A stretch of 64,000 nucleotides of DNA from Plasmodiophora brassicae (GCA_036867785.1 CP145410.1:930001-994000); one strand, 5' to 3'. Shown: positions 1-11,356, counted from the first letter of the stretch. Translations and numbers: made by a program. Notes: a model not told the origin generated them from the letters alone.

Positions 1-365
1 TCGGCCGCATTAGATCGGTTGGCGTCGACGATGAGCACAAGAGGCCCTGACACGATATTCCGACGATTGAATGGTGGATACCCAGCGCTTCGTGATGTCC
101 ACTGAACGCTTCATCTTGGCCCATCGCGCCTTAGCGCGAACGGTGGGTCCCCGGGTGCTCGTGGCGTCCAGCGGATCCATCACCGGTTGGGTGGCAGCTG
201 GATACTGAGCCAACGCAGCAAGATATTATTGAAGATTGGGATCCTGCGTCTGGTAGCACGGTATCCACACGATTACCGCCTGCCGCATTTGCGACAATTC
301 GAACGGACGAGCTTTACTGGTTAGCAAATGGACATCGGCTAAGGTAGCATCCACGTCCGATCGGC
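1..365. other. window edge, no resolved gene
   Basis: This stretch lies downstream of the stop codon of the branched-chain dehydrogenase E2 gene. A short minus-strand open frame (213-10) runs off the left edge and could be the end of a neighbouring exon, but it has no motif I recognise and no convincing splice signal. I see no RNA gene or repeat here. Confidence 0.3.
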
Positions 366-1926
366 CTATTTCAGGTGGAGCAGCATCATGTGCGGCGATT
401 CTAGCAGGCTCTTGACGCGGTTGGAGAAACGGGCAACTATGGCACCGTCCAGGACACGATGGTCGGCGCTCCAGCTCATCGTCATGATGTGCTCACTGGT
501 CAACTACAGATCCTCGACGCGTCAGAATGTCAGCGCGACGTTGCATAGCACTGTGGCCACCCGACCTGGCCATCGGGACCGAATCGAGGGATGCCACGCT
601 GAATACGTCCAACGCCCCCAATCACGACTTGAGGTGAAACAAGCAGAGGCGTCGAATACGTTCCTCCAATCGTCCCAATGTTCGACAGGCAGAACGTACC
701 ACCTTGGAGGTCAGCAGCGCCCAGTGCATTCCGTTGCCCCAGCCCGCTCAGACGTTGTAGCTCGAGAGCGATATCGCTGATCGACCGGGCGTTACACGAC
801 TGAATGACAGGGACGACCAGGCCTCTGGGCGTGTCCATCGCGATCGATATGTTGTGCTGGGCCTTGACGTGCAATTCAGAGCAGTCGGGGGACACCAGCG
901 CGTTCAGCGTTGGGTATTCCAGCAGGGCCAATGAGACAGCCTTCAGGATGAACGGGAAGTAGGACAATGACGGCAGGCCAGCCACGGCCGTCTTCAGTTC
1001 CGTTCGAACCGCATGTAGCTTGCTGGCGACGATCTCTTCGTGCAGCGTCAACGTCGGGATCTGGTTCGAGGCCGTCATGGATTTCACCATGATCCTCGCC
1101 AGACCGGTGATCGGGACAGTGCGATCTGATCCCGTAGGTGGCGGCATTGGAGACATCCCAGTCGATGGGGCAGGCGCTCCCGCCTCTCCACCTGCTTGTC
1201 CTGACTCAATCACGCGCAGCACGTCTTCCTTCAGAATGCGACCACCTGGCCCCTGTACAGACCCCAATGCACTCAGCGCATTGCTCGACGATACAAGCTA
1301 AGACGGCGCACCGTTCCAGTAACAGTCGATAGATCAATGTTGTACTCTCTGGAGATGCGACGCACAGCAGGCGTTGTAAGAACCTTTCCAGTTGTGACGT
1401 TATTCGTCCCTGCTGGCGGTTCAGGCGTAGATGTCGATGAAGTGGAACGCTCCGGCGCTTGTGGCTTTTGGGTGGTGGTGGTGGTGGCTGTCGACTCGCT
1501 TCCGTCATCGTCTACATCGATGGTAACGAGCGACGACCCAACGGCCGCCATGGCACCTTTCTCGACGTTCACCGATGCAATTACGCCATCGAACCTGCGC
1601 GTACGTAGGGTCACTTACTTGCAGTCGGGGCGAACTTGCGACAGACCTCGATGTAATCTCCACCGTGGCCTTATCGCTCTGGACTTCGCAGATCTTATCG
1701 AACTGCTGAATACGGTCCCCTGGCTTCACGAACCTGGCCGCACGTGTAAACATCGGTGTACGGCACCGTCGAATAGTGAACCGAGAGCGGCGAACCATTG
1801 GAGAACCTCGACCTCGGCGATGCCCTCGCCGATGTCGGCCAGCAGGAACTCCTGTTGCCGCGCCAACCATGGCGACCCTCGGAACGCACGTGTCGTCTGC
1901 CAGACCCGCACAGCCCGTCGGAACAT
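366..1926 (-). CDS. DBT: Branched-chain 2-oxoacid dehydrogenase E2 (dihydrolipoyl transacylase)
   Basis: This is the E2 core of the mitochondrial branched-chain 2-oxoacid dehydrogenase complex, which transfers the acyl group from lipoate to CoA in Val/Leu/Ile breakdown. Five exons (1926-1796, 1733-1647, 1594-1324, 1252-566, 491-366) joined by 52-74 nt GT-AG introns give 433 residues. The ATG at 1926 opens an Arg-rich presequence ([17 protein letters not shown]) typical of mitochondrial import. Next come the lipoyl domain ([16 protein letters not shown], with the lipoyl lysine in SDKATVEI), the E3-binding domain ([15 protein letters not shown]) and the acyltransferase domain, which ends with the catalytic motif [12 protein letters not shown]. 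The last exon is short and carries the active-site His and Asp. The [10 protein letters not shown] signature favours BCKDH over pyruvate dehydrogenase E2. The junction after NIDLST is the least certain. Confidence 0.93.
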
Positions 1927-2143
1927 GGTCGAACACACGCTGCGGGTCTCTATTAGGCGGCACCGCTCATGTGATGAGACCACGGCGTGGGCGGCGCCTC
2001 GTGCGAATACGTAACGGTCGGTGTTCGCTGCCGGACGTTGCTGGGTGGGGGCCTCCGCGGACAGGGTCACGCGCACTCGTCGCGCAGTCCCGGACTGCAC
2101 CCGCCCGCCGGTCATTCATCGAGTTGGCAGTTCAGCGATCGTC

Positions 2144-2419
2144 ATGCGCCTGTGCCAAGCTGTCGGGCGCCTGCTGACGACAGGTGCGGCGGTGCGGTCG
2201 CAAACAGCGTCGACGGCGCCCACGACCGAAGAGCTTATTAAGCAACTCGTCGACGTGACGCAGACGCGGTTCCGGTATGAAGTGGCACGGGATCAGGCGA
2301 TCATGTCGGGGCTGCTGGTCTACGTGGTCGGCATGACGTCGGTGTCGGGATATATCCTGTGGAAGAGCCCGTTTGGGCAACAATTGCGCCGCTCCCAGGA
2401 ACAGCCTGGTGTCGCGTGA
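2144..2419 (+). CDS. small single-span membrane protein, probably mitochondrial
   Basis: A single-exon frame of 91 residues starts at ATG 2144 and ends at TGA 2419. The first 20 residues (MRLCQAVGRLLTTGAAVRSQ) are basic and lack acidic residues, as in a mitochondrial presequence. A hydrophobic segment near residues 52-70 (SGLLVYVVGMTSVSGYILW) could span a membrane once and is followed by a basic tail. It is divergent to the E2 gene; the two start codons are about 217 bp apart. I do not recognise the family. The open frame extends upstream, but the ATG at 2144 gives the best targeting signal. It could be a small inner-membrane assembly factor; that is inference only. Confidence 0.5.
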   Translation: MRLCQAVGRLLTTGAAVRSQTASTAPTTEELIKQLVDVTQTRFRYEVARDQAIMSGLLVYVVGMTSVSGYILWKSPFGQQLRRSQEQPGVA

Positions 2420-2698
2420 CGTCCTGTTTCACTAAAGATTTGGCCATTTACCTGGTATTTGTTTGTGAACGCACGCGCAAGCTAAATAGCAATAGAGGAA
2501 CAGACTGGCCTACGAACGGCCTGCACAAGTCCAGAAATAGGGCGAGCTGGTGTGCTGGACGACAGGCGCGGCCTCTACCCTCAAATATAGAATTGTCGAA
2601 TTTGGCCGGCGGCAAGTAGCGGCACGTGGGCCGGCGACGCGAACCGGGCTAGACAGCAAACAACACACCAAGGTCGGGCTGGAGCGCTCGCCAGACTG

Positions 2699-3719
2699 AT
2701 GGAATGGTCGTTTTTCAGTGCGGATTTCGACCCGGATCTGTATGGGCTGGCGGACGGCGGGCGACCTCGGTCTGACCGGTGTAATTGGTTCCACGGATTG
2801 CTGCCTCCCGTGTATACGTCCAGCGATGAAGACGATGTCGGCGAATACGATGAGCATGGGCGTAGTCGTCGACGGTCTCCATTGCGTCATCGCTGCAGTA
2901 GGCCCTCCATGCGACGTCGGGTGTACATCGACTCCAGTGATGACGATGACTGCGTGGCTAGCAGCGACGATGCTGGTGAGTGGTGCGACCCGACACAGTC
3001 GGAGCGCGAGCAGCGGTTCCAATCCAGAATACGAGACGTCCGTCGGCATGCCTTCTGGGAGCGCAGACGGGAGGCCTGGTGCCGAGCCGCCCATGCGGGT
3101 GTTTGCCTGCGCACCCGTGTCCGGAGATTCGACGACCTCGCTAATCGACTACTCGATGACAATGCTCGCTTGGCAATAGATCGCGTCCTGCAGGAACAGA
3201 GAAGAAGGCAGACTGAGGGCGACTTTGCTGTCGAACTGCCTTATGAGTTCAGGAAGGTCGGCAGTGATGCTCGAGGTTTTGGCCAGCGAGTTTGATCTGA
3301 TGGCGGTTTGTTCAGGAAGCGTCCAGGGCACAACGGGCTGCAATGGCACGCGTTCAGTACGACAATAACCTATTGTTACACGTTCGTGTCGTAGCGCCGA
3401 ATGATCAGGATGACCTCGTTCAGCGTAGCCTGCTGCGAGATGTCAGTGCTGAGGTATTGGTGCTCTACTACTACGAGTACACATTGCTACCGTATCTGAC
3501 GCCCCGACCCAGATGTCAGCGTACGCGCGTCTGTTACGATTGCGCGGGTACTCGCAGACCAAGATCGACCATGCGTTGGAAACAATGTACGACGACGACG
3601 ATGAGAGACTCGTTGACGAAGATTCACTGCAGCAGCTCAAGATCGAGGAGATCCTGGCTGGCAGGCGCCGGTGTTATTCGTCGGCATCGTCATCCGATTC
3701 ATCAATGGGGTCCTTTTAA
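2699..3719 (+). CDS. uncharacterised acidic/basic protein, three-exon model
   Basis: I do not recognise this protein. The ATG at 2699 opens a frame rich in Asp/Ser and Arg clusters (TSSDEDDVGEYDEHGRSRRR; IDSSDDDDCVASSDDAGEW) followed by an Arg-rich, probably helical region. Exons 2699-3256, 3358-3453 and 3513-3719, all joined in phase 0 at GT-AG sites, give 286 residues. The last exon starts MSAYARLLRLRGYSQTKI and ends with an acidic stretch and a Ser-rich tail. The alternating acid and basic blocks suggest a nuclear or RNA-associated protein, but no domain supports this. The first exon alone is an uninterrupted open frame to 3295; the two downstream junctions are predictions. Confidence 0.45.
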
Positions 3720-3832
3720 ACGAGTAATATACGAGACATGTCTATACGCTGAAATATAGTGGCCGGCGAGAATGGCCTCGCGATATATGGATATCTTCAC
3801 GAGAAGAACATGGTGCTGTGGTGAATGCCGCC

Positions 3833-5703
3833 TCAGTCCAGGACGGCGTCAAACTCCTCTTCGGTGGGCTTCGATATCTTGACACTCTGGCCTGGCCCGA
3901 TTTGGAACTGGGCCTCGGTGTTGCCGTGTTGCAGCGCTGTTGTAGACGACAGCCCGCCTGTGATTGTCTTGCTGATCGTGTCAACGTACTCGGCACCCGA
4001 CCATTTCTGGTGTGTCAGCGTTTCAACCTTGTGCGTACGCTCCTTCCTCTGAATGCCCTGCACGTAGGCCAGCATCTTGCGCTGAGCGTAGTCACGAGCG
4101 AACAAGTCGATCGACAGCGCATCGCAGTGGAAGCCGGCAAGAGTAATGAAGTGCCAGACATAGCCCTCGCGTGCAATCTCGTCCTGGAACGACGCAATCT
4201 GCTGCTCATTGAGGCCGGCGGCATCCCAGTTGAAGCTGGGCGACAAGTTGTACGCGAACAACTGGTGCGGGTGGGCCTTGCGAACACCACGAGCAAAGTC
4301 GCGCGCAAGCTTCACGCCGGGCTTGGCGGTCTCCATCCAGATCAAGTCGGCGTAAGGAGCGAATGCGCGGCCACGAGCAATGCAGTACGCGAGGCCACCG
4401 CGGACGCGCCAGTAACCTTCCCGAGTCCGAGGAGCCTCACTGCACCAGAACGGGTCAACGCCCAGCTTCTTGGCAAGGACCTGCGCGTCCGCATGCGACA
4501 GATTGGGGTACTTGGCGTCCCATTCGGCGATGGCCTCCTTGCCCTTGTTGGCCTTCACCAGCGCCTCTTTGACAGCTTCTCCGTACGTCTTCATGTTTGC
4601 TTTCTTGTCCCATGACATCATGATATCGACCTGATCAGAGCGTCAGGTGGACCGGTCCTGGACAATTAATCACGCAGGCACTATGGACCAACCTGAGCTT
4701 GTGGCGACAGGTTCTGGTCCGCAGCCTCCTTAAGCAGGATATTCAGGCCCTTCAGTTTCGGGTTAGTAGATCCTAGGATGAACGGATGGTCGCGAGGGTC
4801 AACGTTGTTGTCGAGGAGCGTGGCCGCCTCGGCATCGGTTCGGGCAACAATAAGCGTTTCGACTCCAAGGATGTCGGCCTGGAGACGAGCGGCAACCAGA
4901 CGGTCGATGTGCTCCTGGACAGACACGAGAACCTTGCCAGCCATGTGCCCGCACTTCTTGGTACCCGGCTTCTGATCCTCCAAGTGGATCCCTGCTGCTC
5001 CGGCCTCAATGAAGAGCTTGGTTAACTTCATGACGGCAGTGAGGCCTCCGTGACCCGTGTCTCCATCAGCGATGATCGGGCGCAGGAAGTCGACCGCTGG
5101 GGTCTTTGCACGCTCCTCACGCGTCATCCACGAACGCTCCTCGGCCTGGCGCCGGGAATGGAAATCCTGCGCCCGGAACAGTTGATCGACTTTGTTCGCC
5201 ACAGTTGTGTACGGGTAGTCGGCAATGTCGGGTCCGGGCTCATTGGTTGTCGATGCCGTCGACGAGCACTGCCACCCGGAGACGTAGATTGTCGTCAGAT
5301 ACTTGCTCATTTGGACGACCTGAACGGGGTCCAGCGCCCCAAACGTGTGCGAGTAGCCTCCCGACGCTGCCAGCGACTACGAACAGGGTTACCTTCCAGG
5401 CAACGTGAAACCGTGCACGCATACCTGAAAGAGCGCCCACGCTTTCTTGGCCTGAACGTTAGCAGCGTACGTTGGAGTGACTGGCGAGCGCAAACGAATG
5501 ACATCCTCCGGGTTGTAGGGGCGGACGGTGTGCTTCCAACGAGGCGACGACCACCACTTCACCAGTTCAGCGGCGCCCGTCTGGAACGCATACTCCTCCG
5601 CGGACAGCTTGTGCTGGGCGATGTCGCCCTTGGGCTTGGAGTCGGCGGCAGCGGCGGTGCCATTCGCCGCGATGTGCCCGAGGATATGTCCAACGCGATC
5701 CAT
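3833..5703 (-). CDS. ICL: Isocitrate lyase
   Basis: Isocitrate lyase splits isocitrate to glyoxylate and succinate, the first step of the glyoxylate bypass used for growth on acetate or fatty acids. Exons 5703-5412, 5366-4693 and 4630-3833 join in frame to 587 residues, longer than the bacterial enzyme and close to plant and fungal forms. Visible family signatures are [34 protein letters not shown], the catalytic KKCGHMAGK (Cys near residue 236), [19 protein letters not shown] and [10 protein letters not shown]. The C-terminus (EEFDAVLD) has no SKL-like peroxisomal signal, so import, if any, must use another route. The inserted DTGHGG to KKCGH spacing is normal for eukaryotic ICL. No malate synthase lies nearby. 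Confidence 0.97.
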
Positions 5704-6052
5704 AGCGCCTCGTCGGTGTCAGACGCGCTCAAAAAACAAGATAGTGCTTCGTTGCGACCAACCGACACAGTGTCAGTGCCACGCCCGCGTAACGCCACGT
5801 GCCCGGCCTTGACAGGGTGGCGACGCGACAGGTGACGTATCCCGGCAGGTGTGCGAATCCACACTTGTGGCCGGCGGGTACGCCCTCCATCCTCACAGTC
5901 ACATTGTTGCGACAGCCAGAATGAATGGCGAGGCAGAACATACGTCGCGTCGACTATTTGACAATGGCCTGTTCGTTCATTTCTGTACCAGTGACGACTA
6001 TCGCATGTTGCACTGAAGATGCAGATTAGGTTATGGCGCTGCAAGTCCGTCC

Positions 6053-6601
6053 CTATGGCTGTCTTCGTAACGCGTCGGGAAATTCGCTCTCGTACGTCTT
6101 AGCGGGGACGTGCTGTCGACTGTCGTTGGCGGCAACAATGCCGAATCCAGGATCGAACCGTCGCGTATAACGGCCTACGTCGCGGTCGTAGTCGGCCATG
6201 TCGTCGATCACAGGAGGCCGAGGTCCAGGGGAGCTAAGCGGCATTGTAGAGCGGGCAGGCTGCTGATGTCCATTGGATGTCGCTCTCGACGACCTGAATA
6301 TATCGGCTCTCGCCTTGTCGTACTGCTCCTGCTTCGCCGCGGCATCCAATCGAGAGAGAATCGGCCCATGTGTAGCATTTTCGGGCGACTGGGATGGAGG
6401 CGTGTCTGTCGGCCGGCGAAGGAGCTGGACCGCAGGCGGTTGCCGGACTGGAGGCGGACAAGCCTGAGCGTCCTGGCGGACAACGCGTGCTGGGGGTGGC
6501 GGAGGCGCTGCCGGTCCTCGTCTCTGCACGGGGACCTGGACCTGCTCCTCCCCATCGTCAGCGTCATCCTCCCAGGAGTCGGGGATGGGTCGGGTCGCCA
6601 T
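6053..6601 (-). CDS. SUZ-domain RNA-binding protein (SZRD1-like)
   Basis: An intronless frame of 182 residues from ATG 6601. The N-terminus MATRPIPDSWEDDADDGE matches the start of animal SZRD1 (…SWEEAADSGE), and the core ILSRLDAAAKQEQYDKARADIF matches the SUZ domain, a short RNA-binding motif. A proline-rich linker (PPPPPARVV) separates the two. SZRD1 relatives are small, largely disordered proteins of unclear cellular role, so function beyond probable RNA contact is not claimed. The open frame continues upstream of 6601, but the conserved MATRPIPDSWED start makes this ATG the likely one. Its 5' end faces the 3' end of the LRR gene. Confidence 0.75.
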   Translation of the reverse strand: MATRPIPDSWEDDADDGEEQVQVPVQRRGPAAPPPPPARVVRQDAQACPPPVRQPPAVQLLRRPTDTPPSQSPENATHGPILSRLDAAAKQEQYDKARADIFRSSRATSNGHQQPARSTMPLSSPGPRPPVIDDMADYDRDVGRYTRRFDPGFGIVAANDSRQHVPAKTYESEFPDALRRQP

Positions 6602-6805
6602 GCAGAATGACGGCTTCTCGCAGATTGGGCCGCCGCCCGCCGGTCCCCCGACAAAAATAACCTGCGGCGGGAATCGGAATCTTCTGCAAGCGAGACAAGC
6701 GGGTTGGCCAGAGAGGACCGTACAGCGCTTCGTACAACGATGTGCATTACCGTAGCATAAATAGGTACTGTATATAATTTCTGGATCCACAATGAGTCGA
6801 ACGAT

Positions 6806-7932
6806 CTACGTGGGCTGAACAGAAGGTTCTGCATCGGATTGCATTTCACGAGCGTCATCGATCAGCGAGCGCCGTGGCGGGTCCGCAACGATGCGCTCGA
6901 TGTTCGCGTCAGCGATCTGCTCCAGAGCGGGCTGCGTGATGACCCGATTGTTCTTCAGGATAATTCGTGCGAGGGTTGCGTTCTCTTTGCAGGTCTCGAT
7001 GGCAGCAAGGGCACCTTGGTCGCCAATTTGTGCGAACGACACAGCTAGATGTCGCAGAACGTTGTTGCCAGTGCAGCATGCCTGACCCGTTGCTGGGATC
7101 TTCCCTCGAGGCAGGAATTTCTTTGCGTTCTTGACTTCGGCAGGTTCCAGAGGAAAGGGCCGCATTGCCGCAAGGATGGCGACGAGGCCTGCATCGCCAA
7201 CAGGGTTGTGCGACAAGCTAACGGATTGCAACGTGCGATCGCCCCTCAGTAGAAGCCCAACCTGTGTCGCTGTGTCCGGCCCAAGCAGGTTCGTGCTGAG
7301 ATTTAACGCCGCAAGCTGTCCACCCTCGCCAACTGCGTCAAGAATAGGATGGGCGGCGGCATCGGTCAGCTGATTGCCTCGGAGCGTCAGGATCTTCAAA
7401 GGCGATTTGGGCCCGACCAACGATGCGAAAGCAGCGCCCGCGTCGCCCTCGGACTTCAACGGGTTCCAGTCAATATGGAGCCTTGTGATCGCGCATGACG
7501 GTCGGCATATCGTCGCTGACAGCAACCGAAGTACTTCGCACGATAAACCTAGCAACGCATGCAGATAAATGGGCACGCATACGTATTATGTCACAAGCGA
7601 GTCGTCATACCGGCATTCCAAAAGTGCACGGTCGTCAGCGTGGTATTGGCGGGAAGGCAAAGAGAAAGCGCACGTGCGGTTCCAAGATCCAGTGCAAATC
7701 CAAACACTTCAAGAATATTCGCATGGACGGCCAGTCGCGGGTGTGGAGCGACTCCAAGCTGCCGGCAAGCGGCTGGATAGTCTGCCAGGAAGTCGCCCGA
7801 AGACGTATCGGGGTTCGGCGGTTGATCGACGTCGATAGGGGTCGACCCGCTCGGATTCAGCGTTAGAAGTCGGGCACGTTCAATGTCCGTGTTGACCGCA
7901 GCCGACCACGTCGGCGCCGCCGCTGCCATCAT
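6806..7932 (-). CDS. leucine-rich-repeat protein, LRRC71-like
   Basis: Two exons (7932-7611 and 7548-6806) joined by a 62 nt intron give 354 residues. After a variable N-terminus comes a region reading TTVHFWNAG, then ribonuclease-inhibitor type leucine-rich repeats: LKILTLRGNQLTDAA, LAALNLSTNLLGPD, LQSVSLSHNPVGDAG, LRHLAVSFAQIGDQG and LARIILKNNRV. The intron falls within the FWNAG-LS junction, and splicing restores the pattern expected in LRRC71. LRRC71 relatives are largely confined to ciliated organisms; that assignment comes from recalled sequence pattern and is moderate. Two ATG codons are adjacent at 7932 and 7929. An alternative is another RNI-type LRR protein. Confidence 0.7.
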
Positions 7933-8429
7933 TAATCACGATCGACCCCTTTGGATTGGACTGTACTCGTACAGTGGTAGGTCGACCGAGACCGTCGGCA
8001 GAGCCGAGTCGGCAACACGTGCGACGTGCTTTGCGCCAACAAAGGAGATCTATTTGAGGACCGCCCATCCTTGGCATTGACCCGCACGGCGGGCGGTGGC
8101 CCCATTGGCTGACTACAGCGGTTGAGAGGCGACGTGCGCTGGCGACGTCGTTGGCCGGTGAGCCGCGACATAAATAGCGAGCCGCCCAGTGGGCGGACAC
8201 TGCGGAACGCGCGCTGCGGCGGGGAGCTCTATTCCCGTAGGGCGATGGCCGATGGGCGATGGCCGATGGATGACGACGCCTTCGGGTATTGTACTACCGG
8301 TAGTACTATGGGAGGCTAACTTATGCGGATAGCATTTGTTCGTTCTGAGTCCTCTACCGTAATAGGACTTCTAGGAAAAAGATTGGTGAGTACAAAGTGA
8401 CGATGTCGATCTTTACAGCACCATAATGA
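7933..8429. other. intergenic, LRR-gene promoter side
   Basis: About 500 bp between the 5' end of the LRR gene and the 3' end of RPN10. No coding frame with recognisable content is seen. It holds a GATGGGCGATGGCCGATGG-type short direct repeat near 8241-8270 and a perfect 16-bp palindrome, listed separately. Confidence 0.5.
8291..8306. repeat. perfect 16-bp palindrome
   Basis: The sequence GTACTACCGGTAGTAC is its own reverse complement. It lies about 360 bp 5' of the LRR gene start and about 125 bp 3' of the RPN10 stop. It could be a dimeric transcription-factor site or chance. Confidence 0.6.
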
Positions 8430-9710
8430 TCATTTCTTCGGTTGCTGGGAACCCTTGTTTGCATTGTTCTTGTCTTTAGGTTGTTGTTGCTGCTGGTTCT
8501 GCTGGCCACTGGGCGAATTCATGCTGTTCAAGATATCGTCAACATTCAGGTTAGCTTGATCAGCTTCAGGCAAGGTCCCGATAAGGCTTTGAAGGAATTG
8601 AGGATCTGAAAGGGCTTGCTGAACTGCGGCACCATCATCGGTCCCAGACTTGTTCGCATCGGTCATTTCAGCATCGCCTGCTGCCATCGACATCGCAATC
8701 GCTTGAGCAATCATCGCTTCTTCATCGTCTTCAACGGCCATAGCGTCAGCAGCAGCAGGAGCCCCAGACGCTCCTTCAGGAGCAGCAGCAGCAGACTGAG
8801 CGGCAACGCGCTGGCGCTCTTCTTCGAGAGACATCCGAATTGCCATGGCGAGTTCAGGATCCATTCCGGCCTCATCGAATGCCCCGGGTGGAAGACCGGC
8901 CCCAGGGCCTTCCGTCACAATAGCCGAGACGATCATGTCAGACAGATTGTGAGGGCCAGGTGGAACATTGACCAGGTGAGACGTATCCGACGAGTTGACC
9001 GATGCAAGAAACGCGTCAAGAATTTCACGATTGTCGTTCTCGTTGTTCTCCGAGCCAAAGTTAACAACATCAACGGACACGTTGTTCTTCTTCAACTGCT
9101 TGCCCAACTTAACCAAGTCCTTCGATGATGCGCCAATCTGTTAGAGATGTCAGAATCGATGGACTATAACAGAAATGCAGACGGTGTATGAACTAGGGTA
9201 ATCGTGAACGAAATACGAAAACCAGTTAGCATGTTCACCTACAGGACTCCCGACAAACATAACGATGCGCTGCCGCTGGTTCTTGTTTGGCCTGTTTTTC
9301 AGGCAAAGCTGAGCGGTCTTCAGGCCGGCAACAAAGTTCGATTGGCCACCAATTTTGATTGATTTAACGCACGACATTATCAGGCCAAGGTCTCGGCACG
9401 GAGTCGCAAGGACGTCAATGCTACAATCAGGCGATTAGTGGATCGGTACCCCTTCCACCAGTGAATAAAATACCGTTTTCCAGCCATGGTGAGCACTCCA
9501 ACTGCGTTTTCCTCGTTCGCCTGTGTCTTGACGCCGCCCAGATAATTGACAGCCTCCGCTTGGGCAGACATTCTCGTCGGTGGATAGTCCCCATTGCGCA
9601 TCCACGCTGAATTATCGATACTACACGCCATGCACGCTTGTCAGTATCGCAAGGAGTCGTGCTGCCGATAGATGCGACCCGCACCAGATGACGACGGCTT
9701 CGAGCACCAT
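8430..9710 (-). CDS. RPN10: 26S proteasome regulatory subunit RPN10 / PSMD4
   Basis: RPN10 is the ubiquitin receptor of the 19S regulatory particle. Four exons (9710-9685, 9620-9474, 9420-9243, 9137-8430) give 352 residues. The first exon is only 26 nt: it encodes MVLEAVVI, and the codon split across the junction completes MVLEAVVICIDNSAWMRNGDY, the highly conserved start of the family. The VWA domain continues through KTAQLCLKNR, FVGSPIGASSKDLVKLG and NNVSVDVVNFGSE. Two ubiquitin-interacting motifs follow: DPELAMAIRMSLEEER and EEAMIAQAIAMSM. The C-terminus is Gln/Lys rich. Length is close to the animal protein. An ATG at 9631, inside the first intron, would give a wrong start. Confidence 0.97.
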
Positions 9711-9896
9711 CTTCGTCCAACCGAAGGTCGCGGACTTTTGAATACAAAATTTATGTGGCCAGTGGAAAATTCAGCTTCCCGTCAGATTCTCGCCACTCAA
9801 CTGACACGGGTTGCTGCACCACATGTATATGTGCATAAAACATCTACTCCAACGAACGCGGATCACGAGACGCATTGCAAATCGTATTCAAACGGT

Positions 9897-10546
9897 TCAT
9901 TGCGTTTTCTTACGCTGCTCGCCCAACATGGAGTCGTAGTCCGCCAGCTGACTACGAAGCGATTTGTTCAGTTCGGTGAGCCGCTTGACCTCCAGTTCGT
10001 TGTCAGCCTTCAACCGTTCCAGGTCATCGATCCGATCTTGCGCGTCCCGTAGCTGCGCTTGACACGCTTGAAGTTGCTGCGCGGCTGGACGCTGAGCGGC
10101 GCTGTCCCGACGCGATGATCGAAGCTGGGATGCCAGGGTCGATTTTTCGTTCAATAACGCAGCATATGCAGCCTTCGACTGACGAAGAGATCGGTTCAGC
10201 GCTTGCTCTGCTCGACGTCGATTGTCGGCTTCATGTGCCACAGCTAGCGAAAAATATGTAGCAGTCAACGCGAGAACGATATCCAGCAGGTACGACAGAG
10301 ATCCCAGGTTTCGAAGTATATGAAGCAGAACGACTATCAGCAAGATGGTGATGACTGCTTGGGACACCAGGCGAGCCGAATGCCTCCCGACTGCGTACAT
10401 AGCATGAGCGAATGCCCCAATCGACCATAACGAGAGGCTCTCGTACATGCAGTTACCGATGCTGCCCATACCGTCTGCCCCAGCCGTCGGGTCCATGGGT
10501 GGACGACGGCGACGACGACGACTAACAGGACCTTGGCCACGTCCAT
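9897..10546 (-). CDS. BAP31/BAP29-like ER membrane protein
   Basis: A two-exon model (10546-10447 and 10390-9897) gives 197 residues. The N-terminus (MDVAKVLLVVVVAVVHPW) and the segments QAVITILLIVVLLHIL and LLDIVLALTATYFSLAV are hydrophobic and fit three membrane spans. A long coiled coil follows (LQACQAQLRDAQDRIDDLER; LTELNKSLRSQL), ending YDSMLGEQRKKTQ. The last four residues KKTQ form a KKXX di-lysine ER-retrieval signal. Three spans, a cytosolic coiled coil and a terminal KKXX are the architecture of BAP31/BAP29, which act in ER quality control and export. Primary sequence similarity is weak, so another coiled-coil ER protein is possible. The position of the intron was chosen to keep the frame and is uncertain. 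Confidence 0.5.
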
Positions 10547-11226
10547 CGTCGAGGCCTGATTGCGTAGCTGCAGTGCTCCGCTGCAACTACTCCGGGACAC
10601 GCTTGCCGTCTATCCTGAAATTGCGGTAAGTGCCACTTCCGAGTGTTCGACACCAGCTGATACAGGCACAGGCGACCGATGGCTGCATAGTGTTTCGATT
10701 ATTCAATAATCGGAGCCAACTACAGTTTGCTGTCGCTGACCGCAGAAGTCCGTTGCTCCTCCCGATGGGTACACGTTTGCCCTTCCAGCCCGATCGCTAT
10801 GCGACGCCCGTTACCCTTACCAATCGATGCGCCGCTGCATTCGTCATCGTATGCTGCGGTCGTTGTACTCCGCCCTGGCGCTACTCGACGCGTAGTTCTC
10901 CACGGCCGGACACCGATCTCGTCAATTGGTTCGCGATCCTCGTCTCGACATCCTATAATCCCGGCAAGAATTTCTCCAGATGCCTCGAGGTCTGCGTTTC
11001 GAGCAAATATCGATCTGTGAAATCGTCGAAATCCCGACCGATTGAAAATGCTGCCGGAACGTTTGGGGGACTGTAAATTGCAGCTGCTATAAATATACCT
11101 GCTTGCTGAGAAGAAGCATCCCTCCGCTCTGCGCGGACATGGCACGTGAGAGTCGGGGCGGCTGCGCCAGTCCCGTCTATAACTGGCAGTTCTGGAAGCG
11201 AGTCTATAAACCGTCTCCTGGCACTG
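10547..11226. other. intergenic with one possible minus-strand exon
   Basis: Between the BAP31-like gene and the PKA promoter. Minus-strand frames between 11065 and 10820 look mildly coding (for example ADLEASGEILAGIIG), but no start, domain or consistent splice pair was found. A TATAAATATA stretch lies near 11089. I would leave it unannotated unless transcripts appear. Confidence 0.3.
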
Positions 11227-11346
11227 GAGACCGGTCTCTAGCCTAGGTTGGTCCCGTTGACTGGCGAGCGAACGAGTCGTTGGCGCCAGGCGGGACGGCC
11301 TATTTGGACCCGTACGCAACCGTCCCTAGGGCATCTGCGCCCTAGG
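11227..11346 (+). promoter_or_regulatory. palindrome-rich upstream region of the PKA gene
   Basis: The 130 bp upstream of the PKA start contain a perfect 12-bp palindrome GAGACCGGTCTC (11227-11238), three CCTAGG copies (11242-11247, 11325-11330, 11341-11346), and an inverted repeat CCTAGGGC-6 nt-GCCCTAGG (11325-11346) ending 10 bp before the ATG. The 10-mer TAGCCTAGGT here also occurs upstream of the LSM14-like gene in the same orientation relative to the gene. Function is inferred from position only; a hairpin in the 5' UTR is an alternative. Confidence 0.4.
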
Positions 11347-11356
11347 CTATCGCACG

